Below, piece after piece: positions 44,368-53,366 of a stretch of DNA of 64,000 nucleotides (position 1 is the first letter of the stretch; the number at the start of each line of letters is the position of its first letter). The position numbers and the translations under genes were made by a program. Origin of the DNA: an uncultured Chryseobacterium sp. (GTDB lineage Bacteria; Bacteroidota; Bacteroidia; Flavobacteriales; Weeksellaceae). The stretch is from the NCBI GenBank assembly GCA_913775525.1, contig CAJYLH010000040.1:38910-102909 (forward strand), read 5' to 3'. The notes beneath the pieces were generated by a model. The model saw only the letters and a list, made by a program, of their open reading frames with translations. It had not been told where the DNA came from and made no database searches.

Positions 44368-45123
44368 ATGAATTTATTAAAAATACTGAAAAAATCCATT
44401 ATAGACAGCCAGTTGTATGTCTCATTAATGGGAACTCTTTTTGCAGTATTCTTCATGCTAGAGCAAAACACGTTCCGATGGCCTACCGTACTCTTTATTT
44501 TCATCACCTATTTCAGCGGCTACCTGTACACCAAATACCAGAATACGAAACATTTCCCGGCTATACTGGTCCTAAATGCTGTAGCAGGAATTGTCTGTGC
44601 CCTGCTGATTATTTACAACCATAACGGGATCAGGCTTCTGAAATGGCTGGTCATCGTGATCTTAGGGCTCCTGTACAATAGTTTTTTCCTGGATGTCTAT
44701 ATCCGCAAGATCCCTTTGCTGAAGGTATTTTATGTAGGGCTGGTCTGGGCTCTGGTGAACTGCTGGCTTACGCTGCCGGAATTCAGCATCCCTATTTTTG
44801 TGATCAGCTTCTGTTTTATCACGGCGCTGGTACTGCCGTTCGACATCCGGGATATGAAGAGCGATACGGTGGAAACCTTTCCTAAACTGATCGGAGTACG
44901 GAACACGAAATATATAGCCTACCTCCTGGTGTTTATCAGCCTGCTGACAGCCATTTTCCATTTGGAATACCAGTATGCGGTTGCCTTTTTTATTGCCTGC
45001 ACCGTTACCTTCGGGTTTATTTACGGTTCAGAGAATGACAACAGCGATGCGTATTTTTCTTTCGGGGTAGAGAGCTGTTCGGCACTTCCCTTTTTATTTC
45101 TGGCTATAATACAGTATTTTTGA
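44368..45123 (+). CDS. UbiA-like prenyltransferase family membrane protein
   Basis: A 251-residue protein with about seven to eight membrane helices. The second aspartate-rich motif of UbiA enzymes is visible as LPFDIRDMKSDTVETFPKLIGVRNTKY near residues 165-190, but the first motif (NDxxDxxxD) is not recognisable; instead the region near 50-60 reads SGYLYTKYQN. Catalysis is therefore doubtful. The ATG at 44368 is taken over an earlier one at 44332, which overlaps the promoter. It is followed by recF after 3 bases. Confidence 0.72.
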   Translation: MNLLKILKKSIIDSQLYVSLMGTLFAVFFMLEQNTFRWPTVLFIFITYFSGYLYTKYQNTKHFPAILVLNAVAGIVCALLIIYNHNGIRLLKWLVIVILGLLYNSFFLDVYIRKIPLLKVFYVGLVWALVNCWLTLPEFSIPIFVISFCFITALVLPFDIRDMKSDTVETFPKLIGVRNTKYIAYLLVFISLLTAIFHLEYQYAVAFFIACTVTFGFIYGSENDNSDAYFSFGVESCSALPFLFLAIIQYF

Positions 45124-45126
45124 CGT

Positions 45127-46206
45127 ATGATTATCAAAAGACTTTCCCTGTACAATTTCAAGAACCACACCGAAAGAAGGTTTGAGTTCTCACCACAGAT
45201 CAATTGCTTTGTGGGCAATAACGGTGTAGGGAAAACCAATATCCTGGATGCTCTCCATTATTTATCCGTCGGGAAAAGCTTCCTCGGGAACACAGACCTG
45301 AACAACATTAAAAAAGACGAGGATTTTTTCACCCTCGATGCGGATATCATCAACGACAGCAGTGAAGACCAGATCAAAATCTTCCAGCCTAAGGAATCCA
45401 AGAAAGTCATCAAGAAAAACGACAAGAGCTATGACCGGATGGCCGACCATATCGGCTATCTTCCCAGCGTCATGATTTCCCCCTACGATTCCAACCTGAT
45501 CTCAGATTCCGGAGAAAGCAGAAGAAAGTTCCTGGACTCGATGATCTCACAGACGGACCCGGAATACCTGTTTGACCTTATCCAGTACCAGAAAACCATC
45601 CAGCAAAGGAATGCCCTGCTGAAATATTTTGCCAAAAACCGCGTGTTCGACCGTGATTCACTGGAGATCTACGATGATCCCATCACCGGACATGGCACCA
45701 AGATTTTTGAAAAGCGCAGGGAATTCGTCACCATGCTTAACCCGATCGTACAGAACTTCTATGGCATTATTTCAGGCGGAAAGGAAACCGTTTCCGTCCA
45801 ATATGAATCCCATCTGCTTGAAAACCGTTTTGAGGACCTGCTGAAGGACAACCTGGAAAAAGACCGCATGCTGACCTATACCTCCAAAGGCATCCATAAG
45901 GACGACCTCCTTTTTGAAATGGATGACAACCTCATCAAAAAGACCGGTTCCCAGGGCCAGCAGAAATCTTTCCTGATTTCCCTGAAGCTCGCACAGATGA
46001 GCCTGATCAAAGAACTGACGCATAAAACCCCGATCCTCCTGCTCGATGATATTTTCGATAAGCTTGATGATACGAGGGTTTCCCAGTTGATCGAGCTCGT
46101 TAACCGGGAAAATTTCGGACAGATCTTTATCACCGATACGCACCGGGAACGGACGGAAAATGTGGTGAAAAAGATTAATGAGGAGAGCATTATCTTTGAG
46201 CTATGA
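45127..46206 (+). CDS. recF: DNA replication and repair protein RecF
   Basis: A 359-residue SMC-like ATPase that loads RecA at gaps. Walker A GNNGVGKTN is at residues 30-38, the signature motif is GSQGQQKSFLISLKLAQ near 277 and Walker B LLLDDIFDKLDD near 305. Full length for RecF. It begins 3 bases after the UbiA-like stop and precedes a DUF721 (DciA-like) gene, a common pairing of replication-related genes. Confidence 0.96.
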   Translation: MIIKRLSLYNFKNHTERRFEFSPQINCFVGNNGVGKTNILDALHYLSVGKSFLGNTDLNNIKKDEDFFTLDADIINDSSEDQIKIFQPKESKKVIKKNDKSYDRMADHIGYLPSVMISPYDSNLISDSGESRRKFLDSMISQTDPEYLFDLIQYQKTIQQRNALLKYFAKNRVFDRDSLEIYDDPITGHGTKIFEKRREFVTMLNPIVQNFYGIISGGKETVSVQYESHLLENRFEDLLKDNLEKDRMLTYTSKGIHKDDLLFEMDDNLIKKTGSQGQQKSFLISLKLAQMSLIKELTHKTPILLLDDIFDKLDDTRVSQLIELVNRENFGQIFITDTHRERTENVVKKINEESIIFEL

Positions 46207-46235
46207 GTAATGAGTAATGGGTAATGAGTAATAAA
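46204..46235. repeat. Short tandem repeat (ATGAGTAATG-type)
   Basis: Directly after the recF stop the 10-mer ATGAGTAATG is repeated about three times with single-base differences. No function evident; such runs are common in related genomes. Confidence 0.6.
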
Positions 46236-46301
46236 TGATGATTGATAAGTGATGATATATTTTTCAATATATTGATGTTGGTATGATAAAAAAGAATTAA
46301 G

Positions 46302-46595
46302 ATGAAAAAGAAGAAACGGGAATATCAATCCTCCGAGCTGGTGAAGTCTTTTGCCAGGATCTATGGTTTTGAGGACAAGCTGCTGGCTTTTGAAATCAAG
46401 GATTTCCTGGAGGATTACCTTGATGAGAGCCTGTTTGCAGAAATCATCAGTGTTAATCTTTCAGACAAGGTGGTTTCCATAAGGATCGGGTCGCCGCTCC
46501 TGAAAAACGATTTTAAAATGCGTAAAAGCTTCTACCTGAAAAAATTCCAGGACCAGTTCGGCGAAGAACTCTTTACCGATCTTCAGATTTTGTAG
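46302..46595 (+). CDS. DUF721 (DciA-like) protein
   Basis: A 97-residue basic protein. AEIISVNLSDKVVSIRIGSPLLKNDFKMRKSFYLKK in the second half is characteristic of DUF721, whose member DciA recruits the replicative helicase. It is encoded beside recF, as in many Bacteroidota. Its 3' end overlaps the end of the convergent PF10136 gene by 23 bases. Confidence 0.85.
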   Translation: MKKKKREYQSSELVKSFARIYGFEDKLLAFEIKDFLEDYLDESLFAEIISVNLSDKVVSIRIGSPLLKNDFKMRKSFYLKKFQDQFGEELFTDLQIL

Positions 46596-48603
46596 TTACG
46601 GTGCTGCTCATCAGTTCATCCGCACGTTTATCCAGTCCGGACCGGATCGGCAGGAAGAATTTAAGCGGATGCTTAAGGAAATACCTGAAAATCTCTTTGT
46701 AAATTTCACTTACCTGTCCGAAGTTCAGCTTCCTGGAACGGAATGCCAGGAACATGGAAAGGGAAAAACTGACCACGAAATTAAAAAATCCGATCAGGAA
46801 TACGGTAATAAAAGAAATCCAGAACGTATAGCTATCCACGGAAAAGTCTTTTCCGTACAATCCCAGCGCAAAATTGCCCGCAGCAAAGGTAATGTGTCGG
46901 ATATCCAGGTCCAGCCCAAGGAAAAGCCCTACCGGAGCCGTAGCGCCCAGGAATACCCCGAACCAGAAATTGGACACGATCCCCGGCCAGTTGCGCGCAT
47001 AGTATTTGGAAAGTCCCTTCGCAAATTTTGCGCCCAGGAATTTCCTTATCGAAAGGTTTTTGGCAATCCGTTCCGGGATCTGGTAAAAAACCGAGTTGTT
47101 CCCGATGTTCCCGGATATGATCCCTGAAATAAACAGGTAAAAGCCGGCAATACTGGCATGAAGGATTGCTTTGGACTTGAATGGATCAAGGTCCATCAGA
47201 AGTTTATCCGAGCGGTCGATGGCCAGGTTCTGGGAAAAGAATACATCCAGTCCGTAAATAATAGCCAAAGCCACCGGGAACGAAAGCAGAACATTGCCGA
47301 CAAAAGCAATGAACTGGCTCCTGAACAGCTTAGAAACCAAGTGCGCAAACTCCGTACGGTTTCTCTGGGTGTTGCCTTCTTCAGAAAGCACTTTCGTCAT
47401 GGTCGCTGCCGTCATGGCCGGCTGTTTGGTAGCCAGTGTAAAACGCATCAGGTAGATCATGACAAATCCCATCGCATAATTCAGGGAATAGAAAAAGGCA
47501 TGGAAAAAATCACTTCCCGGGATATACCCGTACAGCACTTTCAGCACACATAAGGCTCCTACAATAATACCTCCCCCACTCGCTTTATAAAACATGGTCA
47601 TGTACTCCTTCTTTGTAGAAGTAATGTAATGGCTTCCCGTTTCCGCAGTATGGTTGGTAATCAGGTGGGAAAGGAGACGCGTACTGTCGTTGATGAGTTC
47701 AGAAATATTATTTTTATGGGATTTATAGCTCAGGATATTAAAGATCAGCTGCTTGGAATTCCGGGTAATATCTGCTTCAGTATCGATCACCAGCAATTGT
47801 ATGGTTTCAAAAATACGCTGGATCTGCTGCCGGATCTTCAGCAGCGACTGGTTGATCTTTCCGGAAATCCCGTATTGGGAGGAATTCTTGAATGCGATAT
47901 TCACAAATTCCAGGCACTGCTCGATATATATTTTGATCTGCTTGTACCGGCTGTCCCTGGAATCCAGCTGCAGTTCAGGGTTCTGCTCCAGTTCTTCCGC
48001 GAGGTCTTCCAGCTCGTTCTGCAACGCCAGGAAAGGGTTATCGAAATTCCTGTATTCCGGGGCCATCCTCACCACGTCCACTTCCATCGCCATTCCCGTA
48101 ACCCTCCAGGAAAGGATATTCATGGAGAAAATCAGCTCCTTCTTCACTTCGGGCTTAATGATGAAACCTGCGGCACCGATGATCTGCAAAAACTCGGTAA
48201 ACTCGTTCTCAGGAAGATTATGGAGGAATTTCAGCTCGCTCCTTGGCGTGAGGCTGACATTATCAATCAGGTACCAAACCGTATTCTCATGCTCTACAGG
48301 AGGAAGCACCTTGTTCAGGATCCTTTTTTTAAGCTCCGGAAAGAAGGCATTTTCAGAAAGGATGTTAGCTTCCGTCAGTGAGAGGTTAAATGGGCGTTCC
48401 CTGAGGATGTTGTGGATATAATACCCGAAGTTGGCTGCGATATTGGGATTGCTCCTGAAAGAGTTCAGGACTTCCGTGAAATCAGCTCTTTTGGCACTGT
48501 CGAGAAACTCGGCAAAGGGCTCCAGCGAGAGGGTTTCGTTCCTGAAGGAAAAATATTTCTTAAGAACTGATTCGAAATGGATACCGGAATTGAAAAGTTT
48601 CAT
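46573..48603 (-). CDS. PF10136 'site-specific recombinase' family membrane protein
   Basis: A 676-residue protein with a soluble helical N-terminal half (about 1-330, including a long acidic helix NELEDLAEELEQNPELQ) and about six hydrophobic segments from 340 to 630 such as FWISFITVFLIGFFNFVVSFSLSMF. The family is named for a supposed site-specific recombinase, but I see no tyrosine or serine recombinase active site and the protein is clearly membrane-embedded; the name should not be taken literally. Real function unknown. Convergent overlap of 23 bases with the DUF721 gene. Confidence 0.82.
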   Translation of the reverse strand: MKLFNSGIHFESVLKKYFSFRNETLSLEPFAEFLDSAKRADFTEVLNSFRSNPNIAANFGYYIHNILRERPFNLSLTEANILSENAFFPELKKRILNKVLPPVEHENTVWYLIDNVSLTPRSELKFLHNLPENEFTEFLQIIGAAGFIIKPEVKKELIFSMNILSWRVTGMAMEVDVVRMAPEYRNFDNPFLALQNELEDLAEELEQNPELQLDSRDSRYKQIKIYIEQCLEFVNIAFKNSSQYGISGKINQSLLKIRQQIQRIFETIQLLVIDTEADITRNSKQLIFNILSYKSHKNNISELINDSTRLLSHLITNHTAETGSHYITSTKKEYMTMFYKASGGGIIVGALCVLKVLYGYIPGSDFFHAFFYSLNYAMGFVMIYLMRFTLATKQPAMTAATMTKVLSEEGNTQRNRTEFAHLVSKLFRSQFIAFVGNVLLSFPVALAIIYGLDVFFSQNLAIDRSDKLLMDLDPFKSKAILHASIAGFYLFISGIISGNIGNNSVFYQIPERIAKNLSIRKFLGAKFAKGLSKYYARNWPGIVSNFWFGVFLGATAPVGLFLGLDLDIRHITFAAGNFALGLYGKDFSVDSYTFWISFITVFLIGFFNFVVSFSLSMFLAFRSRKLNFGQVSEIYKEIFRYFLKHPLKFFLPIRSGLDKRADELMSSTVTTKSEDR

Positions 48604-48616
48604 GGGTACAAAGATA

Positions 48617-49261
48617 CTATTTCAGACTTATATTCCTCATTTGTCTCATGATCCAATTATGCTTCTTCCTGAGATAGGCTGAAGGATTATTGGGATCGTA
48701 TTTTTTAGGATTCGGCAAAACGGCGGCAATCCACGCTGCTTCCGAAGTCGTCAGCTCCTTGGAATGCTTTTTAAAATAATACTGGGAAGCCGCTTCGATC
48801 CCGAAAACGCCCCGCCCCATTTCAATGGAGTTCAGGTACCTTTCCAGGATCACATCCTTGCCCCATAGTTTTTCAATGATGAAGGTATAAAAAGCTTCCA
48901 GCCCTTTCCTGAACCAGCTCCTGCCCTGCCACAGGAAGATGTTTTTGGCCGTCTGCTGGGAGATAGTGCTCCCGCCCCTCAGCTTCTTGCCTTTTTCATT
49001 GCTCTTCATGGCGCGTTCAATGGCTTTATAATCGAATCCGTCATGGACGAAAAAATTCTGGTCTTCCGAAGCGATAACGGCTTTCTTTACCTTGTCCCCC
49101 ATCTCATCGGATGAAATATAGTCGCGCTGCAGTTTGCCGTATTCCAGGATCCCTCCGATCTGGGTAATCGTAATGGGAGGATTGAAAAACCTTCCCCAGA
49201 CGATGAATACCACATTCAGGATCAGGATAATAAATATCAGTTGTTTGATTTTTTTCCACAT
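48617..49261 (-). CDS. mtgA: Monofunctional biosynthetic peptidoglycan transglycosylase
   Basis: A 214-residue GT51 enzyme that polymerises lipid II into glycan strands. It has one N-terminal membrane anchor (about residues 7-23), catalytic Glu66 in IASEDQNFF, and the motifs RGGSTISQQTAKN near 95-107 and YLNSIEMGRGVFGIEAAS near 140. No transpeptidase domain follows, so it is the monofunctional type. Its start lies about 40 bases from the binding-lipoprotein stop. Confidence 0.94.
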   Translation of the reverse strand: MWKKIKQLIFIILILNVVFIVWGRFFNPPITITQIGGILEYGKLQRDYISSDEMGDKVKKAVIASEDQNFFVHDGFDYKAIERAMKSNEKGKKLRGGSTISQQTAKNIFLWQGRSWFRKGLEAFYTFIIEKLWGKDVILERYLNSIEMGRGVFGIEAASQYYFKKHSKELTTSEAAWIAAVLPNPKKYDPNNPSAYLRKKHNWIMRQMRNISLK

Positions 49262-49303
49262 AATCTTCGTAAACGAACTACAAAAATAAGGAATAAGTCC
49301 GAT

Positions 49304-50350
49304 TTACGGCAGTTCTTTCATATAAGTAAGCCGGTAACCGGGGAAAAGCGACGGATGGAAGATCTTGATGTAATCTTTCAGCACCACATCGGCCCGTACC
49401 ACTCCGCTTTCAAAAAAATCATTGGCTTTCTGCCTTTCACGGCCGGTGATCACGTATATTTTACCGTTGTTAAAAACATTCAGCCTGCTGTACAGCGGAT
49501 TGATGCTGAGCATTTCTTTCTTTGAGACATGATTCCCGGCATTCACCCAGTACTGCACAGAACCTGCTTTCGCATACACTTCCTCAAAGCTCATGGTCAC
49601 CGCTTTCTCATCGGTATTGTTCTGAAGGATATAATCCGCATGTGCATCGGTGATGAAACGGGCAGAAGACGTCCTGCCGCCCGGAAGGTACCAGACATCG
49701 CCATACATTTCATTCGCCAGCACCACCGGTTTTTCTTTGGTTGCTGATGCTGTTTTCTTCAGGCTGTTGTAGTTCTGTTCTATTTCCAGGTATTTCTTTT
49801 CGGCTTCTTCGCTTTTCCCCAGCAGCTTTCCGAACAGCTTCAGGTAGGCTGCTTTTTCCAGCGGCTGCTGTTCCAGGTATTCGTCGAGGAAGATCACCTG
49901 AATGCCGTTGTTTTTCAGCAGCTGGTAGGTATTGTCGAAGCTTGCGATATAATTGGTCAGGACTGCATCAGGTTTCAGGGCCAGGATCTTTTCTACATCA
50001 TATTTCTGCTCATTGCCCACATTCTGTATCTTGCCCTGCTGTACAAGCTGCTGGATTTTTTCCGAATAAATATATTCCGGACTGGAGATTCCTGCAATGG
50101 CATTTTCCGCGCCCAGCTCAGCGATGTACCCGGCCATGCTGGCATTCAGCAGCACGATTTTTTTAAACGGGACTTTGTTTTTATCAATAGAATAGGTGAA
50201 ATTCCCCGATTTCAGCTCCAGCTTCTGATCAGCCTCCCGGTACTGTAGCCTTCCGGAAATGGAAGTCCAGTCTGCGGATGAAATTTTTGGTTCTCTTTTA
50301 CAGCCAATTAGCGTCCAGGCCGCGAATAATACTAAAATTTTCAGTTTCAT
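49304..50350 (-). CDS. ABC-type metal/cofactor substrate-binding lipoprotein (BtuF/FecB-like)
   Basis: A 348-residue periplasmic binding protein of the TroA-like superfamily (PF01497). The lipobox TLIGC gives Cys17. Domain I includes VLLNASMAGYIAELGAENAIAGISS and IQNVGNEQKYDVEKILALKPDAVLTN; a long backbone helix connects to domain II. It binds a siderophore, heme or cobalamin-like ligand; no permease or ATPase gene lies nearby, so the ligand is open. It stands just upstream of mtgA on the same strand. Confidence 0.88.
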   Translation of the reverse strand: MKLKILVLFAAWTLIGCKREPKISSADWTSISGRLQYREADQKLELKSGNFTYSIDKNKVPFKKIVLLNASMAGYIAELGAENAIAGISSPEYIYSEKIQQLVQQGKIQNVGNEQKYDVEKILALKPDAVLTNYIASFDNTYQLLKNNGIQVIFLDEYLEQQPLEKAAYLKLFGKLLGKSEEAEKKYLEIEQNYNSLKKTASATKEKPVVLANEMYGDVWYLPGGRTSSARFITDAHADYILQNNTDEKAVTMSFEEVYAKAGSVQYWVNAGNHVSKKEMLSINPLYSRLNVFNNGKIYVITGRERQKANDFFESGVVRADVVLKDYIKIFHPSLFPGYRLTYMKELP

Positions 50351-50374
50351 CTTTCAAAGAAAAGAAAAAAGTGC

Positions 50375-50382
50375 TATATTTG
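50375..50382 (+). promoter_or_regulatory. -7 element of the tRNA-Arg promoter
   Basis: TATATTTG matches TAnnTTTG and lies 17 bases before the mature tRNA 5' end. No TTG is seen at the ideal -33 distance. Confidence 0.45.
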
Positions 50383-50398
50383 CAAACCATTAAACAAC

Positions 50399-50472
50399 GG
50401 CCTCGTGGCGCAACTGAATAGCGCATCTGATTACGGCTCAGAAGGTTACAGGTTTGAATCCTGTCGAGGTCA
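50399..50472 (+). tRNA. tRNA-Arg, anticodon ACG
   Basis: 74 bases fold into a complete cloverleaf: acceptor GGCCTCG/CGAGGTC with one G-U pair, D-arm GCGC/GCGC, anticodon stem TCTGA/TCAGA with loop TTACGGC (anticodon ACG at 50433-50435), variable loop of 5, T-arm ACAGG/CCTGT with loop TTTGAAT, discriminator A. CCA is not encoded. A first-position A is expected to be modified to inosine to read CGN codons. Confidence 0.97.
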
Positions 50473-50475
50473 CAA

Positions 50476-50511
50476 AACCGGCATTGAAATTCACTTCATG
50501 CCGGTTTTTTT
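50476..50511 (+). terminator. Terminator of tRNA-Arg
   Basis: ACCGGCATTGAA and TTCATGCCGGT pair almost perfectly around a short loop, followed by a run of T's. Confidence 0.85.
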
Positions 50512-50605
50512 ATTTCCCTAACACCTTATTTATCAAAAATATAACTTGTACAAAACTATTGATATTTGCAGTGTTTATGATGACTACGGGGTAGCACCTT
50601 ATGGT

Positions 50606-51052
50606 TTACTTCCACCAATAGTAATAATTATGATTGCTGTCGTACTCAAAACCGCAACGTGGATAGAGCTTATTGCCAATGTCGTTTGTTTTCTCGGTTT
50701 CAAGCATCATTCCGCAAGCCCCGGTTTCATCACACCATTGTTTTGCCCGGTCTATCAGTGCGACCGAAAGTCCGTGCCCTCTGTAATCAGGATGAACAAA
50801 CAAATCACTTAGTAAATATTGTTTTGCCAGTCTGATGTAATGATATAGTTTGTACAATTGCACAAAACCAACTGCTTTGCCGTCTGCATACACCACAAAA
50901 ATGTTGGATTGGTCATGGTCCATTCGCTCCCTGATAAACTGTTTGCATTGCTCATAATTATCCTCCTGACGGTAAAAAACCCGGTAAAGATTAAATAATT
51001 CTGCGGTCGTGTCCAATTCGTTCAGACCTGCTTTTTTGATATTAAATTCCAT
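50606..51052 (-). CDS. GNAT family N-acetyltransferase
   Basis: A 148-residue acetyl-CoA-dependent acyltransferase. The acetyl-CoA-binding segment LFVHPDYRGHGLSVALIDRAKQWC is near residues 88-110 and the last strand MLETEKTNDIGNKLYPRCGF near 120-138. Substrate unknown. It is followed upstream by about 540 bases without an intact gene. Confidence 0.9.
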   Translation of the reverse strand: MEFNIKKAGLNELDTTAELFNLYRVFYRQEDNYEQCKQFIRERMDHDQSNIFVVYADGKAVGFVQLYKLYHYIRLAKQYLLSDLFVHPDYRGHGLSVALIDRAKQWCDETGACGMMLETEKTNDIGNKLYPRCGFEYDSNHNYYYWWK

Positions 51053-51176
51053 TTTTTATAATTTTTATTTTGACAGTACAAAACTGTCGGATTACAGGAT
51101 GAGCATTGTGGTACAGTGTATAGACAAACAGCTGGTCCAGGATGGCGGTTAATAGTCATTGAAAACCGTAAGTGAA

Positions 51177-51599
51177 TCATCGCATCGACTCAAAGCTCAT
51201 CTTATTTGAAAGGTATACTTTCATTTGCCGAGCGGGTACACCAGCCAATAGCAGCCCTTCTTGCAGATGCGGTTCCCACAATACAGAGTTCCTCCTCAAA
51301 CGTACTTCTCCTTCCTCGGATTTTCGCACATAAGTGCTGATGATACCTCTGCAACATGAATACGGCACCTCCATACTGATACTCAACAGTGCATCCGGTA
51401 ATAGTAGCTGTTTATTCCATAAAATGTAGTTGATTGCTCTGTTTAATGTTATCGTTACCCTAACCGCATCGAATAGAGAATCTGTTTTTCGTAAGAACTA
51501 TTCTTTTGTTTTTTCAGCATTGTATTTCATTTTGCGATATCGGTCAAATAAAAGGCTCGAAAGTTTTGAAGGGCTTCCGGGCTTTAAAAACTGTCTATT
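51177..51599 (-). pseudogene. Possible gene remnant with an in-frame stop
   Basis: One minus-strand frame runs from 51599 to a TGA at 51177-51179, interrupted only by a TAG at 51498-51500. The text looks protein-like (SLLFDRYRKMKYN before the stop; RAINYILWNKQLLLPDALLS and HLQEGLLLAGVPARQMK after it), but it has no plausible start codon and no family I recognise. It lies in the 542-base gap between the GNAT and thioredoxin-like genes; otherwise that gap is empty. It could be chance. Confidence 0.25.
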
Positions 51600-51825
51600 T
51601 CAAGTCTTCAACCGAAGCTCCAAAATTGATGTGTAAGACATTTCCATTGGCTAGTACCAATGCCGGAACAGATTGTACACCAGCCGCTTTCGCATCCTTT
51701 ACTTTAGCTTTATCTTGTCCCAAATGGATGACTTCGACCTCGTTTTCAGGAATGAAATTTAAAATGTCTTGTTCTGCACTGACGCATACAGGACAACCTG
51801 CATGATAAAAAATTGCTTTTTTCAT
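51595..51825 (-). CDS. Small thioredoxin/glutaredoxin-like protein
   Basis: A 76-residue thioredoxin-fold protein with active site CPVC (residues 11-14, in HAGCPVCVSAE) and the cis-proline segment GVQSVPALVLANG. No signal peptide, so cytoplasmic. It is the last gene of the cupin/DHDPS-like operon, 20 bases after the DHDPS-like stop. Confidence 0.85.
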   Translation of the reverse strand: MKKAIFYHAGCPVCVSAEQDILNFIPENEVEVIHLGQDKAKVKDAKAAGVQSVPALVLANGNVLHINFGASVEDLK

Positions 51826-51845
51826 TTTGCTTGATTTTTAGAGAT

Positions 51846-52745
51846 TTAACTTTGGTAAACTTGATTTTCTATGGCGGAAAGCAGGCTGTCCAGTTCTGCT
51901 ATTTCATTTTGTTTCAGTGGCTGAATAGGACTTCGGAATCCTCCACCATCAACCCCCAGAAGATCAAGCCCGGCCTTAATGGAACGTGGTAAACCTTTGT
52001 TTACAATGAATTTCAACAGATCAACCTGTCGGTAGAATACCGCTCTCGCTTTATCCAGATCGTTTTCCTGTATGGAATCATACAGTGCTATATTCAGTTC
52101 AGGGATCAGGTTTGGGGCAGCCGTACACCACCCTCGTGCACCCGCAGAAAAAGCAGCTAATGCCAGGGGATTCGAGCCGTTAAAAAAAGCAACCTCTTCG
52201 CCTAATTCCTTTCTCAGATAGTTCATCCGCTGTATATCGCCTGAACTTTCCTTGATCATCGTTACATTCGGAATCTCCAATAAGCGCTTCAGCAATGCAG
52301 GCGACATATCCACACCACCCGTTGCCGGATTATTATACGCCATAATCGGGATGGAAATTGTAGAGGCTACCTGGTCATAGTGTCTTACAATTTCGTCATC
52401 AGTAAGTTTCCAATAACTCATCGGGATGATCATTACAGCTGTTGCTCCTGCCTTTTCAGCAAATTTTGCGTGATAAAGAGTTCTCTCTGTCGTGAGGTTG
52501 GAAACGCCTACCAGTGTAGGCACCCTGCCTGCCACCTGTTGTATGGTTGCTTCCGCTATGGCTTCTTTTTCGGCATCATTCAGATAAGGCATTACACCGG
52601 TACTTCCCAGGGGTGCAATACCGTGAGCACCTGTGGTTACCAACCGTTCCACATGTTTTTTGAATAGAGGAATGTCGATGTTTTCATTTTTGTCAAAGGG
52701 GGTCACCGGATAAGCGATCACGCCTTTAAAAGGTACATTGTTCAT
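51846..52745 (-). CDS. Dihydrodipicolinate synthase/N-acetylneuraminate lyase family protein
   Basis: A 299-residue TIM-barrel lyase. The Schiff-base lysine is Lys165 (MIKESSGD), and the GSTG motif (47-50) and Tyr137 (MAYNNP) are in place. The family includes DapA and several aldolases of sugar-acid or hydroxyproline use; the non-canonical surroundings (cupin, thioredoxin-like, MocR) point to a catabolic member and not to lysine synthesis. Confidence 0.9.
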   Translation of the reverse strand: MNNVPFKGVIAYPVTPFDKNENIDIPLFKKHVERLVTTGAHGIAPLGSTGVMPYLNDAEKEAIAEATIQQVAGRVPTLVGVSNLTTERTLYHAKFAEKAGATAVMIIPMSYWKLTDDEIVRHYDQVASTISIPIMAYNNPATGGVDMSPALLKRLLEIPNVTMIKESSGDIQRMNYLRKELGEEVAFFNGSNPLALAAFSAGARGWCTAAPNLIPELNIALYDSIQENDLDKARAVFYRQVDLLKFIVNKGLPRSIKAGLDLLGVDGGGFRSPIQPLKQNEIAELDSLLSAIENQVYQS

Positions 52746-52764
52746 TTATAATTTTATTAAAAAG

Positions 52765-53265
52765 TTAAAAGTCCCTGCCTTCTTCTTCACGCAATGCTAC
52801 CCCAAGGTTTTGAAGTTGCGGCGCATTTTCGCAAGCAATGTATTTGGCGGGTTCGCTCTCGCTTAAATTCTGATGCTGATGCCAGGCCCAGGACGGGATA
52901 TAGACGGCATCGCCTGCTTCCCACTCTACAGTTTCATCTTCTACTTTTGTCCAGCCTTTACCTTCAAGTACATACAAAACAGTTTCATAGGTGTGGCGGT
53001 GCAAATGGGTTTTCTGTCCGGGCAGTAAACCACCAATGGTCATACTTACATTTTTACTCGGCAGATCCACGAAGAATACCGGGTGTTTTCTCTCCTCCGA
53101 AAATTGATTGTGTACTCCTGCATTTTCAACGTTCTTATGAATTACGTGCGAGGCCTTCACATAGGTAGGACGGGCAAAGGTCTGATGAAAATCTTTTGAG
53201 CTGAATTGCTTTTGCTCTGCGTGCATGGATTTCTTTACTTCCGTAGATGTTTCTGATTTTGACAT
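52765..53265 (-). CDS. Cupin domain protein
   Basis: A 166-residue single-cupin protein. Metal-ligand pattern THLHRHTYE near residue 90 and VYIPSWAWHQHQN near 131-143 are the two cupin motifs, so it probably binds a divalent metal. An N-terminal extension of about 50 residues is polar. First gene of the operon that also has the DHDPS-like and thioredoxin-like genes, reading away from the MocR regulator. Confidence 0.88.
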   Translation of the reverse strand: MSKSETSTEVKKSMHAEQKQFSSKDFHQTFARPTYVKASHVIHKNVENAGVHNQFSEERKHPVFFVDLPSKNVSMTIGGLLPGQKTHLHRHTYETVLYVLEGKGWTKVEDETVEWEAGDAVYIPSWAWHQHQNLSESEPAKYIACENAPQLQNLGVALREEEGRDF

Positions 53266-53296
53266 AACTAAAAAATTATTATTGATTACTGCATTA

Positions 53297-53343
53297 TTGC
53301 ACTACAAAAGTATCGTATCTTTGGACTGTTATAATAAGACAGT
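53297..53343. promoter_or_regulatory. Divergent promoters and inverted repeat between cupin operon and MocR gene
   Basis: Plus-strand TATCTTTG at 53316-53323 with TTG 16 bases upstream serves the MocR gene. A minus-strand TACTTTTG at 53305-53312 serves the cupin operon; the two -7 elements are only 3 bases apart. An inverted repeat ACTGT-N9-ACAGT (53325-53343) just downstream is a candidate operator. Confidence 0.5.
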
Positions 53344-53366
53344 TTTCATAAAAACAGATAGTCCAG

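Noticed and set aside
44349-44507. Upstream extension of the macroglobulin gene
   Set aside because: Would overlap the divergent UbiA-like gene and places the signal peptide 53 residues inside the protein.
47629-48421. Plus-strand frames of 222-250 codons
   Set aside because: Both overlap the PF10136 gene antisense and have no recognisable motif.
51430-51636. Plus-strand 68-codon frame
   Set aside because: Overlaps the thioredoxin-like gene and the minus-strand remnant; no motif or promoter.
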